64,000 bases of DNA from Boswellia sacra (Eukaryota > Streptophyta > Magnoliopsida > Sapindales > Burseraceae): assembly GCA_013180625.2 (NCBI GenBank), contig SNVD02008814.1:62001-126000 (forward strand), read 5' to 3'. The notes under the pieces were generated by a model, which was given only the letters and a program-made list of their open reading frames with translations, was not told the origin of the DNA and did no database searches. Each line of letters opens with the position of its first letter. Within the stretch, counting starts at the first letter, position 1. This document shows positions 47,494 to 61,666 of this stretch, one piece after another. Position numbers and translations under genes: made by a program.

Positions 47494-47510
47494 GCTAAGC
47501 TCTAATACCA
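47494..47510 (-). other. Primer binding site complementary to tRNA-iMet
   Basis: On the - strand the bases read tggtattagagcttagc, three bases from the LTR border. This fits initiator-Met tRNA priming (tggtatcagagc) with one change. Confidence 0.82.
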
Positions 47511-47513
47511 ATT

Positions 47514-47846
47514 TGATGGGGAACCCATAATAAGAATAAACCAAAAGCAAGAACAAACAAACTCCAACCTAATACTCACACTCACACAGATCAACCAACA
47601 GTCTATCTGAATAATTCTTTAACATATCATATAATTAATGTCTAAATAATGTCTAACAAAAAAAAATAATGAAAACCTATATTTATACTAGCCGAGATAT
47701 ATTGGAATTTGAGTAAATTAAGATAAGTCAAAATCCCTCTTTGAGTCGAAATCCCTAAAATGATAATTTCCCAAATTAAATGAAACCCTAATTAAATAAA
47801 GACTAAAGACTATAATAGCCTTGACAATAAAATAAGCTATTCTACA
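47514..47846 (-). repeat. 5' LTR of the chromovirus
   Basis: Direct repeat partner of 24220-24545, with tgatggg at the start and tctaca at the end. Several small indels separate the two LTRs, so the insertion is not very recent. Confidence 0.88.
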
Positions 47847-47868
47847 TCAATAAATTTCATTCCTTCAG

Positions 47869-49260
<1,392 letters not shown>

Positions 49261-50525
49261 AAAATAGAAGTTGTCTTTAAGCTTGTTTTTCGCTAAATTT
49301 TAAGTGTTGTTGACCTAATTTGCAACACTCAAAGACTATCACATGCATGATCTTGTCCAATTCACAAGTACAAGATATAAGAAACTGTGGTTATGATTGG
49401 AATTGTTGTGTTGTGAGAGATTGTTGTAGGAAAAATCTGTTGTGAGTTGTACTGTGAGAACAAGTTAAGAGTGTTTGGTAAAATTGATTTTTAAAATTTT
49501 TGTGTTATCTAAAAGCTATGAATATGTGTTTGGCAAACTTTGATTTCAAAATGTGATTTTTGAAATAAATACTAAAATAGGCATGAGTGGTGAAAAAATA
49601 AATAAATAAACTAATATTTAATTTAATTTGAAATTACAATATTAAAAATTAAAAACTTTTTATATATTTAGAATAAATTAAAAGAAAATAATATAAATAT
49701 ACTTATTAATCTTATTATTACAAATAAAAAAAATTCAAAAGCACTTTTCGAAAGCAACCAACACCATCCTCGACCATCGGTGTCTTGGTACATCTAGCAA
49801 TACCACCACCACCATGATCACCAACAAGAGCTCTTCAAGTATATTTTAATGTCTCTGGCGTTCACTCAACCAATCAACTGATCGACAGTATCCGATGACT
49901 ATAGTTTCCACAATAAAACTTTAAATCCAAATCCCATTGATCGGCAGCTTAAATGGTGGAGATGTCAACTAATATAGAGGGAGTGGTTGTTGATGATCTT
50001 GACAGCGGTAGAGGTGTTGCCAGATGTGCCATAACATCGATGGTCAGCAACATATCTATTCCAGCAGCTCCTTTTTTCTTTCTCAGAAAAATATTTTTTA
50101 AAATTAATTTTAGATGAATTTAATTTTATAATTAATTAATTAATTTAAAATTTTAATACTCAAGGGTATTTTTGAATCTATCTTATTTAAGAGGGATAAT
50201 TTTGATACTTTAATCTTTCCAAATTTTAGCTTTTCAAAATTAGATTTCAAAAGTTGCCCTCTACCTACTTTTGTGATTCAAAACAAAAATATATTATTGA
50301 AACAACAACTTTTTGGATGATCAGTTTTAGATAAGTTTACCAAATACAAAAATTGTTGTTGCTAGTCGTAGAATCAAAAAAGTTGTTATGCCACAGTGGG
50401 ACCAAATGCACTCTCTATATCGGTTGTTTATAAATCAGATTGAAGTAGTATTTGCATTGAATGATAAAATATAAAATAAAGTTCCCAAATTATTAGGTAT
50501 TAAAGTTCAATTGATCTCCTTTGTG
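49261..50525. other. Spacer between two opposed CRK pseudogenes
   Basis: AT-rich. The segment 49468-50414 starts agagtgtttggt and ends with a similar inverted phrase, but no target duplication was found. No coding domain. Confidence 0.5.
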
Positions 50526-51562
50526 CTAAAGGGGGTACAAGTCGGTAATGGACATATCATTCATAGATGAAGGCATGGACTTACTTGAAGATTTATTTGA
50601 CTCCTGATTCATGGTTGGCATGCTCAGCCCTATTGTGCTATGAGCAAAGAATGCTGGTCTTTTTGGTAATGGTAGCGAAATAAAGAAGCTATTAAGCATG
50701 AGAACTACTATTGCCATCAAGGGTCTGTCCGCTAGGTCTTCCTGAACACACAACAAGACTATATGGATGCATCTGGTTACTTAATTTCTCAAATAAGAAT
50801 GCCCTATAGTTGGATCAATTAACTCCAGTGGTGTTCCTTCTCTCCAACGTCTCCAAGCCTGTGAAATCATCAGCTTGTGCTCAATAAAAACTAAAACCTT
50901 CTTCTAATTTGAGATAAAAGTGAAGATAAATAGAGATCAACAATAAAGAAATCTCAAATTTGTGCTTACATAGCTCAAGAGATCCTCAGCAAAATCAGAT
51001 TGATAGGAAGTATTGTTCTTTTTGTCGCATATCATCTCTAGTATTAAGACCCCAAAACTAAATGCATCCTTAACCAAGAATTGCCTATGCATTGCATACT
51101 CTGGAGACACATAACCACTTTATTCTTGCAGTATTAGTTTACCAATCAAGTGAAAATATGAGATTATGAAATTATAAAAGGAGTCTTTAACAGTCCCGTT
51201 AATAACAATAAGTAATATGAAGCTTAAACAAATGATGCATTCTAAATTATTTGCTACTGCATGTTGGAACAGTTGAAACTATTATATCTAGAGTAAAAAA
51301 GTTTTTGTGCTAAATTTTAATATGTTCCAACAATTCTGTTTGTATTTCCTTGACTTTGATCCAAGCTACAAATCCTTGCCATGCGAAAATCTGCTATTTT
51401 TTTATTCATATCCTCGTCCAACAAAATATTACCAGCTTTGAGATCATGATGTAATTTTAAGCCTAAAATCTTCATGAAGATATAGGAGGCCTTGGGCAAT
51501 TCCTCTAATAATCTTGCAGTGGCTTGACCAATCCAATTTTCCTTGTTTTTAAGGATCTGCAC
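50526..51562 (-). pseudogene. Second CRK kinase pseudogene, 5'-truncated
   Basis: Reading leftward: 51317-51562 gives a damaged catalytic loop ([16 protein letters not shown], where HRD reads HHD) and IADFRMARI (DFG to DFR). About 50985-51120 gives [10 protein letters not shown] and [11 protein letters not shown]. 50526-50900 gives AWRRWREGTPLELIDPT, LLCVQEDLADRPLMAIVVLM and the C-terminal tail ending ITDLYPL. Loss of the catalytic Arg and of the DFG Gly makes it inactive even apart from stops. The receptor part and the N-lobe are missing upstream. It faces the first CRK tail-to-tail, as in CRK gene clusters. Confidence 0.87.
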
Positions 51563-51761
51563 ATATGTCCATCATAATAAGCCTTTGTTGTTCGTAGGAG
51601 ATTTCAAATTTTGATGCCCTAAGTTATATATTTGAAAAGATGACATTCAAGCACTTATTTCTTAGGATATGAAGAAATAAGGATAGCGAATAAGGGCCAC
51701 ATGAGGGAGCCACAAGAGGGAAAAAGCGAGCTTGAGAGTCACTTTTATTACAGGAGCAGTC

Positions 51762-51827
51762 ATGGCTTCAGATAATTATATACAACCCGCATTTCCTCGC
51801 TTTGATGGTCACTATTGTAGACTGTGA
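51762..51827 (+). pseudogene. Copia-type gag N-terminal fragment
   Basis: A short frame, MASDNYIQPAFPRFDGHY, matches the start of copia gag proteins and ends at a stop 22 codons in. The following 200 bases show no continued similarity that I recognise. It may belong to the copia relic at 56495-63234. Confidence 0.5.
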
Positions 51828-52079
51828 ATTTCTGAGGCTTGACAAAGGAATGAAGATGAATGTCGAACAATAAAAATGATCGAAATGCCCTTGAAGATCA
51901 AGAAGAGAAGGGTGAGAAGAAGTTGGTGAAAAGTCTCGAAAACTGATACATGATTTTGAAAAATTGCAGAAATTAATCTGGGAGGAGTCTGATGATGAGT
52001 CATATACCTTTGCAAAGCTACGAATGTCTAGTTCTCATAAGAATTTACAGATCATGAATCAGAGTTGAACTTAAAAAAT

Positions 52080-53020
52080 TATTAGCAATTGAATGGACAA
52101 AGTTAGAAGGGACTGTATTACAAAATTGTAAAATAGGAAGGGCCAAAAGGCGAGTCCATTGTTCACATGTTACTGTTCATCCGAATACTACATTGTTTAT
52201 TTATCGCTTTTTCACTCCAAGGAAAGCCTATATAACCACACCTTGGACACACTTCTCAAGATATCTAGAAATCCTCTCTCCCTCTAGGATACACTTGTGA
52301 GAATTCTAATGAGTCCTTTCTAGTTTAATATTTTTTGGGCGTTTTATATTGCTCTAAACCCGAAAAGGGTATGTCCTTAGAGCAGTTTTCTCTTCTCCTC
52401 ATATTTTCTTCTTTATTTTTCTTACTTAGAATTAAGCATGTTTAGGTTTATTTATGTTTAGGATTTATTTTGATGCTTAGAAGGATGTTTAGGGTTTTAT
52501 GAATTGTCTAACCCTTATTTGTTTTGCAATATAGATAATCGTGTCAAGGTAAGTCCACTATCTCTTCTTTATTAGAATCATGCTTAGGAGTTTAATTTCT
52601 TTATGAATGCTTAGAAATGTGTTTAGGAGTACATGCTTAGAATCATGAATAAGAGCACACGATTAGAATCACAACTAGCAGAATTTACGATTGCTTTGAA
52701 GTATGCTAGAAAATAGCATAGAATAGTTAATAATTACCATATTGTGCCTTGAATGCTTAGATTAGGCTAGAATAGCCTTGTTTAATTTTTATTGTTTTTG
52801 ATTGTTTGAAATGGGCTAGAAATGCCATGATCCCTTATGAATTAATATGAATTATGCTAGAATAGCAATAGGTAAAACGCCATGATAGAATTAGCAAATC
52901 TAGGCTAGAATGCCATGATTCTAGATTATAGCTTTGTATTTGATATTAATGAATATATGAATGTACTATGATTAGAAGCATGATTAGGATGATGTCATAT
53001 ACATAGGATAGGTGAGTGTA
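52080..53020. other. Unclassified, LTR-like region
   Basis: A TATA-like cctatataacc near 52226 is followed by repetitive short phrases (tgcttag, ggctagaatgccatgat) from 52440 to 53000. The composition resembles an LTR of an unknown element, but I could not define its ends. Confidence 0.35.
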
Positions 53021-53023
53021 AAA

Positions 53024-53668
53024 ATGGAGAGAACACCAGTTTAGAGATTTCAAAAGATTTGTTTATTTTGTGGATCTCAACCTGGAAGAGATGGTGAGTT
53101 TGTGAGAGCGACAGATAACTTGAGTAGGGTATTAGTTGCCAGGAACATAAATGTGATATATGGAGGGGGTAGCCATGGATTAATGGGGTGTGTTTCTACA
53201 GCTGCATTCTTAAGAGGGAGCTGGGTGTTAGGTATTATTCCTTCTCCCTCAGCTGTACAAAATCTAAATGGGAAAATAGTTGGGAATGAACTTAGAGTCA
53301 CATCCATGCACAAACGCATAGCTCAGATGCTTGCTTATTCTGATGCGTTTATAGCTTTACTAGGTGGTTCTAGCACACTAGAAGAAATTTCATATAGCCT
53401 CTTGGTCCCAACTTAATATCCACCAAAAAGCTATCGGTTTGTTAAATGTAAAAGGTTTCTTTAATAGTTTGTTGTTTTAGATAAAGTTATGTAACAGAAC
53501 TTCATTTCGCAGTCGGCACATAAAATCCTAGTCACTACTTCAACTACCAAGGATCTTATCAACAAATTGCAAGCATTTGCTTTTGAACTCGATCCAGCAG
53601 CAATCCAAATAAATTGGTTTGAATGAAGTGATCAGAGGCGTGAACTGAATTTTACACTCCGATTGTAA
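53024..53668 (+). pseudogene. LOG-like cytokinin phosphoribohydrolase, retroelement-borne copy 3
   Basis: 215 codons from ATG to stop and no introns. Landmarks are FQKICLFCGSQPGRD, IYGGGSHGLMGCVSTAAF, a degraded active site LGGSSTLEE (family PGGxGTxEE), and SWSQLNIHQKAIGLLN in a shifted frame. The end is NFTLRL, equivalent to the tails of copies 1 and 2. There is a stop at codon 7, a one-base deletion near 53392, a further shift near 53480 and a stop near 53622. It is followed by a 1.5-kb non-coding stretch, a polypurine tract and an LTR, the same order as copies 1 and 2 but on the opposite strand. Sequence upstream of the ATG does not resemble the other elements, so this element is truncated there. 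Confidence 0.87.
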
Positions 53669-55207
53669 TCAGCAACCCGAGTTTGAACCTCTTTATTTAT
53701 GTTTTTATTATGTTCGTGAAAGTTCTTTTCTTATTGTTCCTCTTTACTAGCATTCCAGTAAGCTAACCTGTTAGAGTGGCCGAGTGAAGAGTTTAAACTT
53801 TCCTGAAGCGCATTTTGGTTCTGTTATGTTCGAAGTGATGAAGTTAGGGAATATAGTTTTAACCTTTTCAAACCCATTCTAACTAACTTGTTTTATGACT
53901 AAGTTGTCTTGTAACAAACTGGTGTTTTGTTTGGTTTCTTTGTTCGAGTGTTGTTTTCTTTTGAGCTTTGTGGGCCTATGATAAGAAAATGATTGAATTG
54001 ATAATAACTCTTGAAAAATGATAAATTATGCACAGATCTATTTGCTCAAACTGTTATTGGTTTTGCTTTGCTTATATTCCTTGAAAACATTGAGCATATC
54101 ACCATAATCACTGAGTTAATTTTTCTACTTAGAGAAGGTTTATGCCATTTAAGTGTTCATAAGATTTCAGTGGATTCTAGAATCTGTTTGATTGTCACTT
54201 AAGGTGAAATCCTAGACTATGCAATGTTAAGGAAATGATTTAGGCCATTTTTTATTCATTTGAGCCTTTTAGCCGACCCAGATCTGAAATTGACCTGTAG
54301 TTACCCCTTTTGTCCCTATTTAAGCATTTTTCTTTGATATAATTCACTAAAATTTTCCATAGCCTATAAATAATTTTTCTAAATAGATTATCCCTTACCC
54401 AGGAGCACATAAATCATTCAAAATTGCATTCTGAGCAACACAGTAGTTTCAGGAAGAAAGAGGGAGGTTAGAATATGCAATTAGAAATGTCAGTGAGTTC
54501 TCATTCCAAAAAAAAAAAAGAGAATGTATGTTATGTATGTTCATGAGTTGTACCCTTTATTGTTTCAAAAAAAACAAAAAAACAAAAACATGTATATATT
54601 AAAAAATATTCAAGGGTATAGTTTCTTGTATTCTGTGTTATATAAAGAATAGATGTTTATAAAAAAGTTAGGGGGGAATTACTGGGTGTGTTGTAATGAA
54701 TCATGTTTTGGGTTTGAGCTTTGCGCAATCTAATTGATTTTTGTGCTTTTGGGTGTTTTGAGCTATATCTTCATCCTTTATCATACCTTTACCCTAGCCA
54801 AACGTTACAAGCTGAATAAAGTTCTATTTGATCCTTATCGTTGCATTTGTCTACACTAGTGGAGAGTGACTTGAAAAGCAGGCTTATAGAATCCATTTAT
54901 GCTCAACTCTTTATAATCAAATTTGATTCACTTTTAAGCATACACTGATCTGGGCCATAAATGATAAAGTGTGAATGGCTTACACACACACACACTTAAG
55001 GAATTGAGGTGAAGTGAAACTATTTTATGAACTTAAATTTTGATCAGTGTTTGGTTTTGAAATTTTCCTTGAGTTATATTTTAATGTAATCTTTGAGGCC
55101 AATTTTTAGTTCAAGTGATGTTTTTATTTTTGTGTGATGTCTGCTTTGTTATTTCTCTCTCCTACTTTTTGCTCTCGGACTAGCAAAAACTCAAGTTTGG
55201 GGGAATT
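53669..55207 (+). other. 3' non-coding region of element 3
   Basis: AT-rich, with ctcatgttttg-like and cattgagcat phrases and an (ac)n stretch near 54995. Its last bases (ggactagcaaaaactcaagt) resemble, in reverse, the gctagtcccgagcaac next to LTR type M. No coding domain. Confidence 0.6.
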
Positions 55208-56494
55208 TGATAAGTCTAATTTTCATATATTATTTTTTTCTTTTATCTTAAGTTTTATCTTCCCCTTTTGTGTTTAGTTGACGAATTTTGTCCAAGTTTG
55301 TTTGAGTTGTACCTAAAGGAATTTTAGGATTGTAAACCCGATTAAATGAAGACAAAGTTCTACAATAATATATCTCATGTGGAAGGGTAATTTTGGATAG
55401 CTTGTGGAGAAGAATGAGCTGGGCAGGAATTTTAAAACATCTCATTTGCATTTTTAGGTGGAGCACTTCTACCAAGCTAAGTGGATTTACTTTTGGAGGG
55501 GACAGAATGATAATGCTGGTAGGATCCCCAGGAGAGGCAATGAGCATGTTGTTCTTTGATCGGTTAAGAAAAGAAGAAGAAAAGAGGGGGAAGTTCATTC
55601 AAGAGAGGGGCATTCGAACTGAGACAAAAGAGGTGAGCAGAAGGCAAAATTCTGGTGATCCAACTGGGAGATAACTTCTTAGAGAGGAGAGGCGAAAACA
55701 AGCAAGCCATCATCTTTATCATCAAAGATTCAATTCTCCATAGCTAGTTTTTCTATCCCTATCTTCACTTATGTTTAAAAACATGTTTAGCTTTGTGTTT
55801 GTTTGTAATATGAACTAATTTCCATTTTCTAGGATTAAGATGTAGTCGTATTTTGATGTTCAATTTCGCTTGATTTTAGTTGATTGATGTTTATTCTAAT
55901 ATTGTTGAGCAATTTAATTATATTCTTAACGCTTGTGATTTTATGGCCAATTGTTGCATGAATTGAGATGTGGATTGAGATTGAGAAGTGATGTTCACAT
56001 TAGTCCTTAATTATCTTGCCATAAATCATGTGAGATAGAGATATGAATATGATTTGTGCAATCTTGTATGATTTCTTGTGTTTAATAGGTATTAATAGTG
56101 AGTTAGATGAGACAGAGATGTGATTCTAATCTATTAATATACATTATTATTGCTTGAGAAAGAATAATAAGCAAATTAGTGAAATCGATTGGCAACAATA
56201 GGAATAAACATTGGTTAATTGAATTAGAGAAGTTAAATTGATTAATTCTGGTGAAATCAGATCCCTAGATTTGTAATCATTAAAATTCTTATATCCAAAA
56301 TTTCTGTGAGTGTACGTAATGTTAAATTTAGTTTAATCAAGTTTTACTTAATCTTCTCAACAACTCAATTCTCTTTTATAATTAGTTTAATTAATTAGAG
56401 ATTAATACAATTTCGGTATTTAGTAGCAACAATCCTCGTAGGACGATACTTATACTCTCATTTTATTACTTGTCCACGACATCATATACTTGCA
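55208..56494 (+). repeat. 3' LTR of element 3
   Basis: About 1.29 kb, from tgataagtc to acttgca, placed directly after the polypurine tract. The tcctcgtaggacgata phrase near 56433 corresponds to the cgttcccacgaggattga-type motif of these LTRs. It starts like LTR type M read in its own direction (tgataagtg) but is otherwise diverged. Confidence 0.78.
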
Positions 56495-57190
56495 ATTTTT
56501 TTGCAACAATGTAGGAAAGAAGATTGATGCAAGTCTGTATAGAAGCATCATTGGTAGCTTATTTTATCTCACTACAAGTAGACCAGATTTATGTTTTAGT
56601 GTAGGACTTTGTACAAGATTTCAAGCAAATCTTAAGGAATCTCACTTGGCAGTAGCCAAGAGAATCATCAAGTATGTTCATGGAACTAATGACTATGGGA
56701 TATGATTTTCTAAATAAACAAATACTTATCTTATAGGGTTTGGTGATACTGATTGAGCAGGGAATGCAGATGACAGAAAGAGCATATCAAGAGGATGTTT
56801 TTACCTTGGTGCTAACTTGGTTTCTTGGCATAACAAAAAGCAAAATTTCATCTTCTTGTCCACTATAGAAGTATAATATATTGCAACAGGGAGTTATTAT
56901 ACACAACTACTTTGGATGAAGCAAATGCTAAGTGATTATTCTATCAAACAAAAACACCTATAACTGTGTTTTGTGATAATATTAGTGCTATAAATATTTT
57001 CAAAAATTCAGTCTAACATTCTAGAACGAAACACATTGACATAAGATACCATTTCATAAGGGAGCTCATAGAGTCAAAGGTGATACATATTGAGCACATC
57101 TCCACTGAAAGTCAATTGACTGACTTGTTCACTAAGGCATTAGATGCAACAAGATTTGAAAATCTAAGAAAGGCCTTAGGCATTTGTTAG
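56495..57190 (+). pseudogene. Copia RT end and RNase H region, broken
   Basis: KKIDASLYRSIIGSLFYL and TSRPDLCFSVGLCTRFQ are the conserved end of Ty1-copia RT. They are followed in shifting frames by AGNADDRKSISRGCFYLG, SWHNKKQN, LLWMKQML, SRTKHIDIRYHFIRE, LTDLFTKALDATRFENL and the terminal KALGIC with stop at 57188-57190. The upstream part is cut off by element 3. Stops replace conserved Trp and Glu residues, so RNase H is dead. Confidence 0.87.
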
Positions 57191-58050
57191 TTTTCTAAAT
57201 ATGCATTACTTTCTATTATGTTAATTATATCTGTAACATCATAAGTTTTCTTCTAATTAAACATATGTGAGCTGTAATATATGCTGTGATTTATTGAGAT
57301 ACTGGCTAAATAAATAAAAAAAACTACAGAAAAGGCTAACAGTACATGATGTGTGAAAGCCATCCATGAGAATAACCATAGGTTATCTAGAAAATTTATT
57401 GAGGTCACCCACTTAAGTGAAAAGGGCTACCTCCATATTATGTGAAAGCTACTATAGTAAATTCATAATCCAATGTGACTAGTTTTTGTGAATATGTCAA
57501 AATGTTATTTTTGATATCTTAATTGAATGAAAAATGAAGATTAAACAACTTTCTTATATAGATTACAAGCAGTTCTGAAATGTACTTCTTTAAAATGATT
57601 CATATAATTTTCAAATATTGTTGTTATGTTAACTATAATTGTTTTCTGTTATGTTATTTATATGTACAATGTCTTTTGTGCCTGACTAAAATTTGCTTTT
57701 CTTATATGTCCATGTGTCAATAAGTGTCATATCGGCATTATTGGTTTGAGGGGAGAGTTTTCAGTGGCTAGAATCCTTTCTCTTATAGAATTCCTTATTT
57801 TAATCAAAATTAATTTTTGAATTTATGTCATTAACTACATTAATGAAGTTTGTTTTGGAAAAATAAATAAAATCAAATTTGAATTTGTTTTTTGAAATTG
57901 AATTGGACTAGGACTCTTTCTTTCCAAGTATATCACCAACTCAGCTAGGGTTAGTTTGTTCTCTATCAAAATCATGTATTGCATTCTGCCTTTCTCTCTC
58001 TTGTATCTCTGTTCTTGAACCCTTGCGCAGCACTAAATCAAATCACAGCA
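57191..58050 (+). other. Spacer between copia pol and env-like ORF
   Basis: Non-coding, AT-rich. It fits the interval between pol and the third ORF in env-class copia elements. No domain seen. Confidence 0.55.
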
Positions 58051-59238
58051 ATGGCATCTTCAACTGAAATTGAGAAATCCACTAGCAGTTCATCATCATC
58101 AAGTGATTCCAGCAATCACATTAGTGATAACAGCTCGCAATCGCAACAATCACAACAACATGCAAAGATTTCAATTGATTCTACTATGAATGATAAAGAC
58201 GTTCCAGTAGCACGAATGAAGGACAAAATCAAGCCCAAGTTTAACAAGTTTCTCACCACTGAAGTGAAGAATAACTTTCTAAAATACACTTTGAAGAGAA
58301 AGTTGTAGATTGAAAGGCCAATAAAGATTTCTGTTTTAATAAATATGGCTTGGGTGAGCTTTAGTCGATATACTGTACCAGAACAGTAAATAATTTTCTA
58401 CCTTCCATTGATTCAATTGATGATCCTAAGAGTTTTTATTATCACAAAATATATTATAGAGATAGATTGGTGAAGTTTTCTCCCAACGGGATTAACACAT
58501 TCTTTGATATTTCTATTAGCAGTTTACATTCTGTTGATAATAGTTTTGAGATGGAAGTTGTTCTTAAAGAGTTAACTGGTCGTGATGATTTGAAATGGAA
58601 CTCAAAAAATGGGATTGATCAAAAATATCTTATTAATAAGTATAGGGTCTTACATAAGATAGCACAATTTGATTGGTTTCCTTCAACCCATCAAAATCAA
58701 GTTACAGATGACAGGGTGAAATTTCTGTTATGTTTGGGCACCAAGAGACCAATTAATTTGGGTTTGTGGATATATAGGATGATAGTACAGATTGCACCTT
58801 ACAAATCTAATTATCATTTGCTTGGGTTTCCTTGTCTGATTCAAGGAATTTTAGCTCAAAATAGAGTTCCAATGGGTTTTAAATAGATATCTAAAATTCT
58901 ACCTAAGCCTATCACAAAAGGCTTCTTGTCTAGATTGCATGACAAAACTGATTTACCTAATAATCCTCAACCAAGACCAATGAGGGTTCGACCAAATCCA
59001 ATGAGTAATGTGGAAGAACAACTTTCTTTAATCAATATTACTTTAGTTGATACTGTGCAGGATATCAAGGATACTAAGGCAAAGCAATCTGAGTTGGAAA
59101 GGAAAATTGATGGCAAAGAAACTACAGATAAACAAGCTCATATGGCAATTAATGAGACAATGGAAGAACATCCTAAGATGACTAGGCCAGAAGAGAAACA
59201 TACTAAACAAATTGCTGTTATGATAGACAAGGTAGCAG

Positions 59239-59281
59239 AGAAGAAGAAGAAGAAGAAGAAGAAGAAGAAGAAGAAGAAAGA
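59239..59281 (+). repeat. (AAG)n microsatellite
   Basis: About 14 AAG units with one late interruption lie within the env-like ORF and give a poly-Lys run. Length is likely variable between individuals. Confidence 0.95.
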
Positions 59282-59740
59282 AAGGGTGAAAAGAAGAAAT
59301 CAAAAAGCACTAAGCTGAAGAAATAGAAAAAGGTCAAACTTGCCAAGAAGCAAGCAACTGCAGAAAAAGCTTCTCATCAACTTACAGCAAAACCATCTCA
59401 TGCTCCAAGTGTAAAAGACCCGGCTTAAGGAGAACTAGCTCAAGAGGAACCAGTACCACTTGTTTCTACTGTATAGCCTACTCCACCACATCATAAAGAG
59501 CATCCACATGAACCAGTTCCTGAATTAGAGAAAGCAGCTGAAGAGATTCCACCAAAACTTGTAACTATATCGCTCATGGGGTTGTCTCACAATGTTGAAA
59601 CTAGTATTAAAAAGCTTGACAAAGTTATCCGCAAGATTATGGCAGAAGTTACTGCATCTTCTTTTGATACAACAGCACACCAGGACACTTCACTAGCTTC
59701 TGAGTAGAGTACTCCATCCACAACCAACAAAAGGTTCAAG

Positions 59741-61666
59741 TGCTAGATATGTGCCCTAAAAGTGATAGATATTTTGTAAATTTATAGAAACATCATTAAT
59801 AAATAAAGTTGTTATCATTTATTTTACCCAAATAGGATTGTATCAAAGACTAAATGCTCTAGAGCTTATCTATTGATAAAATTCTATATATATTGAGATA
59901 TATATGAGACATAGAATTTTATCATAGCTCAAAACTAGTTCACAACCTATAAACAATAGCTAGACACTTTGTTTGGATAAGGTTGTTATGTGATTTTTTT
60001 TCAATGGAAATTTGTAAGTCTCTAATCATTTGAAGTGGAGACTTAAGGACAAAGACACTTGTGCATTATGAATGCATTGAACATGACCACGTGGAATTAT
60101 ATCATTAGGTGGAAATATCGTGACCGAATAAAAATTATCACAACCGAGCACTAAAGGCATTCATACCTTAATCCTGAGTGGATAGTGTACCTCTAGTATG
60201 CAGGCTATAGTCTTTGACTAGAATAAAAAGTGAGATCTAAATAAAGGTCAATACCTTGGCTAGGTAGGATTATAACATCTGTAATTAGTAGACATTATAC
60301 CATAGATATGAAACTCATGACTCCTAAGGGATTGCAGAATATCATCTTAATGGTTTTACAAGGTTGTAAGTGATAGAATCTTGGCCAAGTGTTTGATGAA
60401 AAGTTATTCATTAAACTAAGATTTATTTGAATAAATCTTAAATCACTTAAATAGTATAAAACTGGTATTAAGGGATCAAGATGTAATTGGAGGGGTAAAA
60501 TGGTAATTTATACCTAGCTCCAATTATTGGTATTCTATAAAGGATATTTATGTAAAACCGCTGCTCAATGAATAGGACTTAAATGAAATAATTTAATTAG
60601 ATTAAATTATTAGCTTTCTGTAAAGAATATTTAATTCAATAGTGCAGCTTTGGACCTTTAGTAAAGTGGACCAAAGTTAATAAGTGGGGCCTACTACAGT
60701 TATGAGATAACAATTACTTGGTCAAACTTATTAGAGCTTGTAATTAAATTGTCCATCAAAGTCTCTTGAGTAACTGATTTAATCATTTAAATAGAAGATT
60801 AAATTATGATTCTCATAATTATTTAATTTAATTGAGATTTTATTGAGAATAAAATTTCATATATTAAATTAAATATGTTAAATTGTAAATGGGCTTGATA
60901 TTTAATTAAAAGAGTTTAATTAAATAAATAAGCTAATGTGCTTAATATTTAATTAATAAAATTAATTAAATAAGTAATTGGGCTAATTAATAATTGGGCT
61001 TATTAGGCCTATTAATTAATTAATTAATTATGATTTAACTAATTAAGAGTTTAATTTAGAATTAAAGAGGCATTCTAGTTATTTGACTTGGACTCAAATA
61101 TATAAAAGTTAAATTAGATTTATATTAGGTTTGTAGAAACTTAACTAAATTAAAAGTTTAATTAGATTTATATTACGTTTGTAGAAACTTAATTAAATTA
61201 TGAGTCTAATTAGATTTATATAAGGATTAAAAAAATCCTGATAAAATACTAAGTTCAAGTAATTATAGTTTAACAAGAAAACAGGGAAGGTATATAACAT
61301 ACTAAGGTTTCAATCAAAACCCTCAGAGATAATAGGACAAAAAATGTGAACAGTACCTTTGCCTTGGAATTTGTGCCAATCTCAAGGCTTCAACCCTAAG
61401 CAAAAATGTAGAAGCTTCTCAAGCACCATTGGGCTCACATTTGAGCTGCCTAGACCTCTCCTAATGTTGTTTTCTTTGTATTCTCAGGTAATTGTTTACT
61501 CAAATTACACTCCCACAAGTGTTGTTTAGATTGATATTAAGCTATACTTGGGATCCAAAGTGGTGAGAAAGCACGAAAATTTTTTGAAGCCTGTATTCGC
61601 TATATCCTTATGCCAAAGCTATTTCCGCTGTGTTGATCTGATCAAATCTAAGTCTGGGATCCAACA
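59741..61666. mobile_element. Solo LTR inside the env-like ORF
   Basis: A 1,926-bp unit starting tgctagatatgtgccc and ending gggatccaaca. A perfect 5-bp target duplication tcaag flanks it at 59736-59740 and 61667-61671. It lacks coding capacity. The tgctagatatgtgccctaaaag start is a widely distributed plant copia-type LTR start as far as I recall, which is family knowledge rather than something shown here. Confidence 0.87.

Larger units (their letters stand above)
24220..47846 (-). mobile_element. Chromovirus (Ty3/gypsy) LTR retrotransposon, host of the nested insertions
   Basis: Two ~330-bp direct repeats (24220-24545 and 47514-47846) bound an element read on the - strand. A tRNA-iMet-type primer site lies next to the right LTR and a polypurine tract next to the left LTR. 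Gag, protease and reverse transcriptase lie at the right, and integrase plus a chromodomain-like end at the left. Short LTRs plus a chromodomain fit the chromovirus branch, possibly Reina-like. Its pol is cut at 25712 and 43923 by foreign DNA, and the RNase H and integrase zinc-finger part is missing, so a deletion accompanied the insertions. The element sits in a CRK intron. I could not find a convincing 5-bp target duplication (gtaga on the left, tcaat on the right). Confidence 0.88.
53024..56494 (+). mobile_element. Athila-like element 3' end with LOG-like gene (element 3)
   Basis: The LOG-like gene, a non-coding region, the polypurine tract aagtttgggggaatt (55193-55207) and an LTR starting tgataagtc form a coherent 3' end in + orientation. 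The 5' half is missing. The right border (tgca at 56491-56494) is inside copia RNase H-region sequence, so element 3 inserted into that copia element. Confidence 0.78.

Noticed and set aside
24215..47851. 5-bp target duplication of the chromovirus
   Set aside because: The flanks gtaga and tcaat do not match; borders may be eroded or a deletion has occurred.
49468..50414. hAT-like MITE between agagtgtttggt and an inverted copy
   Set aside because: Only about 12 bases match and the 8-bp flanks differ.
55393..55674. Open frames on both strands inside the LTR of element 3
   Set aside because: LTRs are non-coding and the peptides show no domain.
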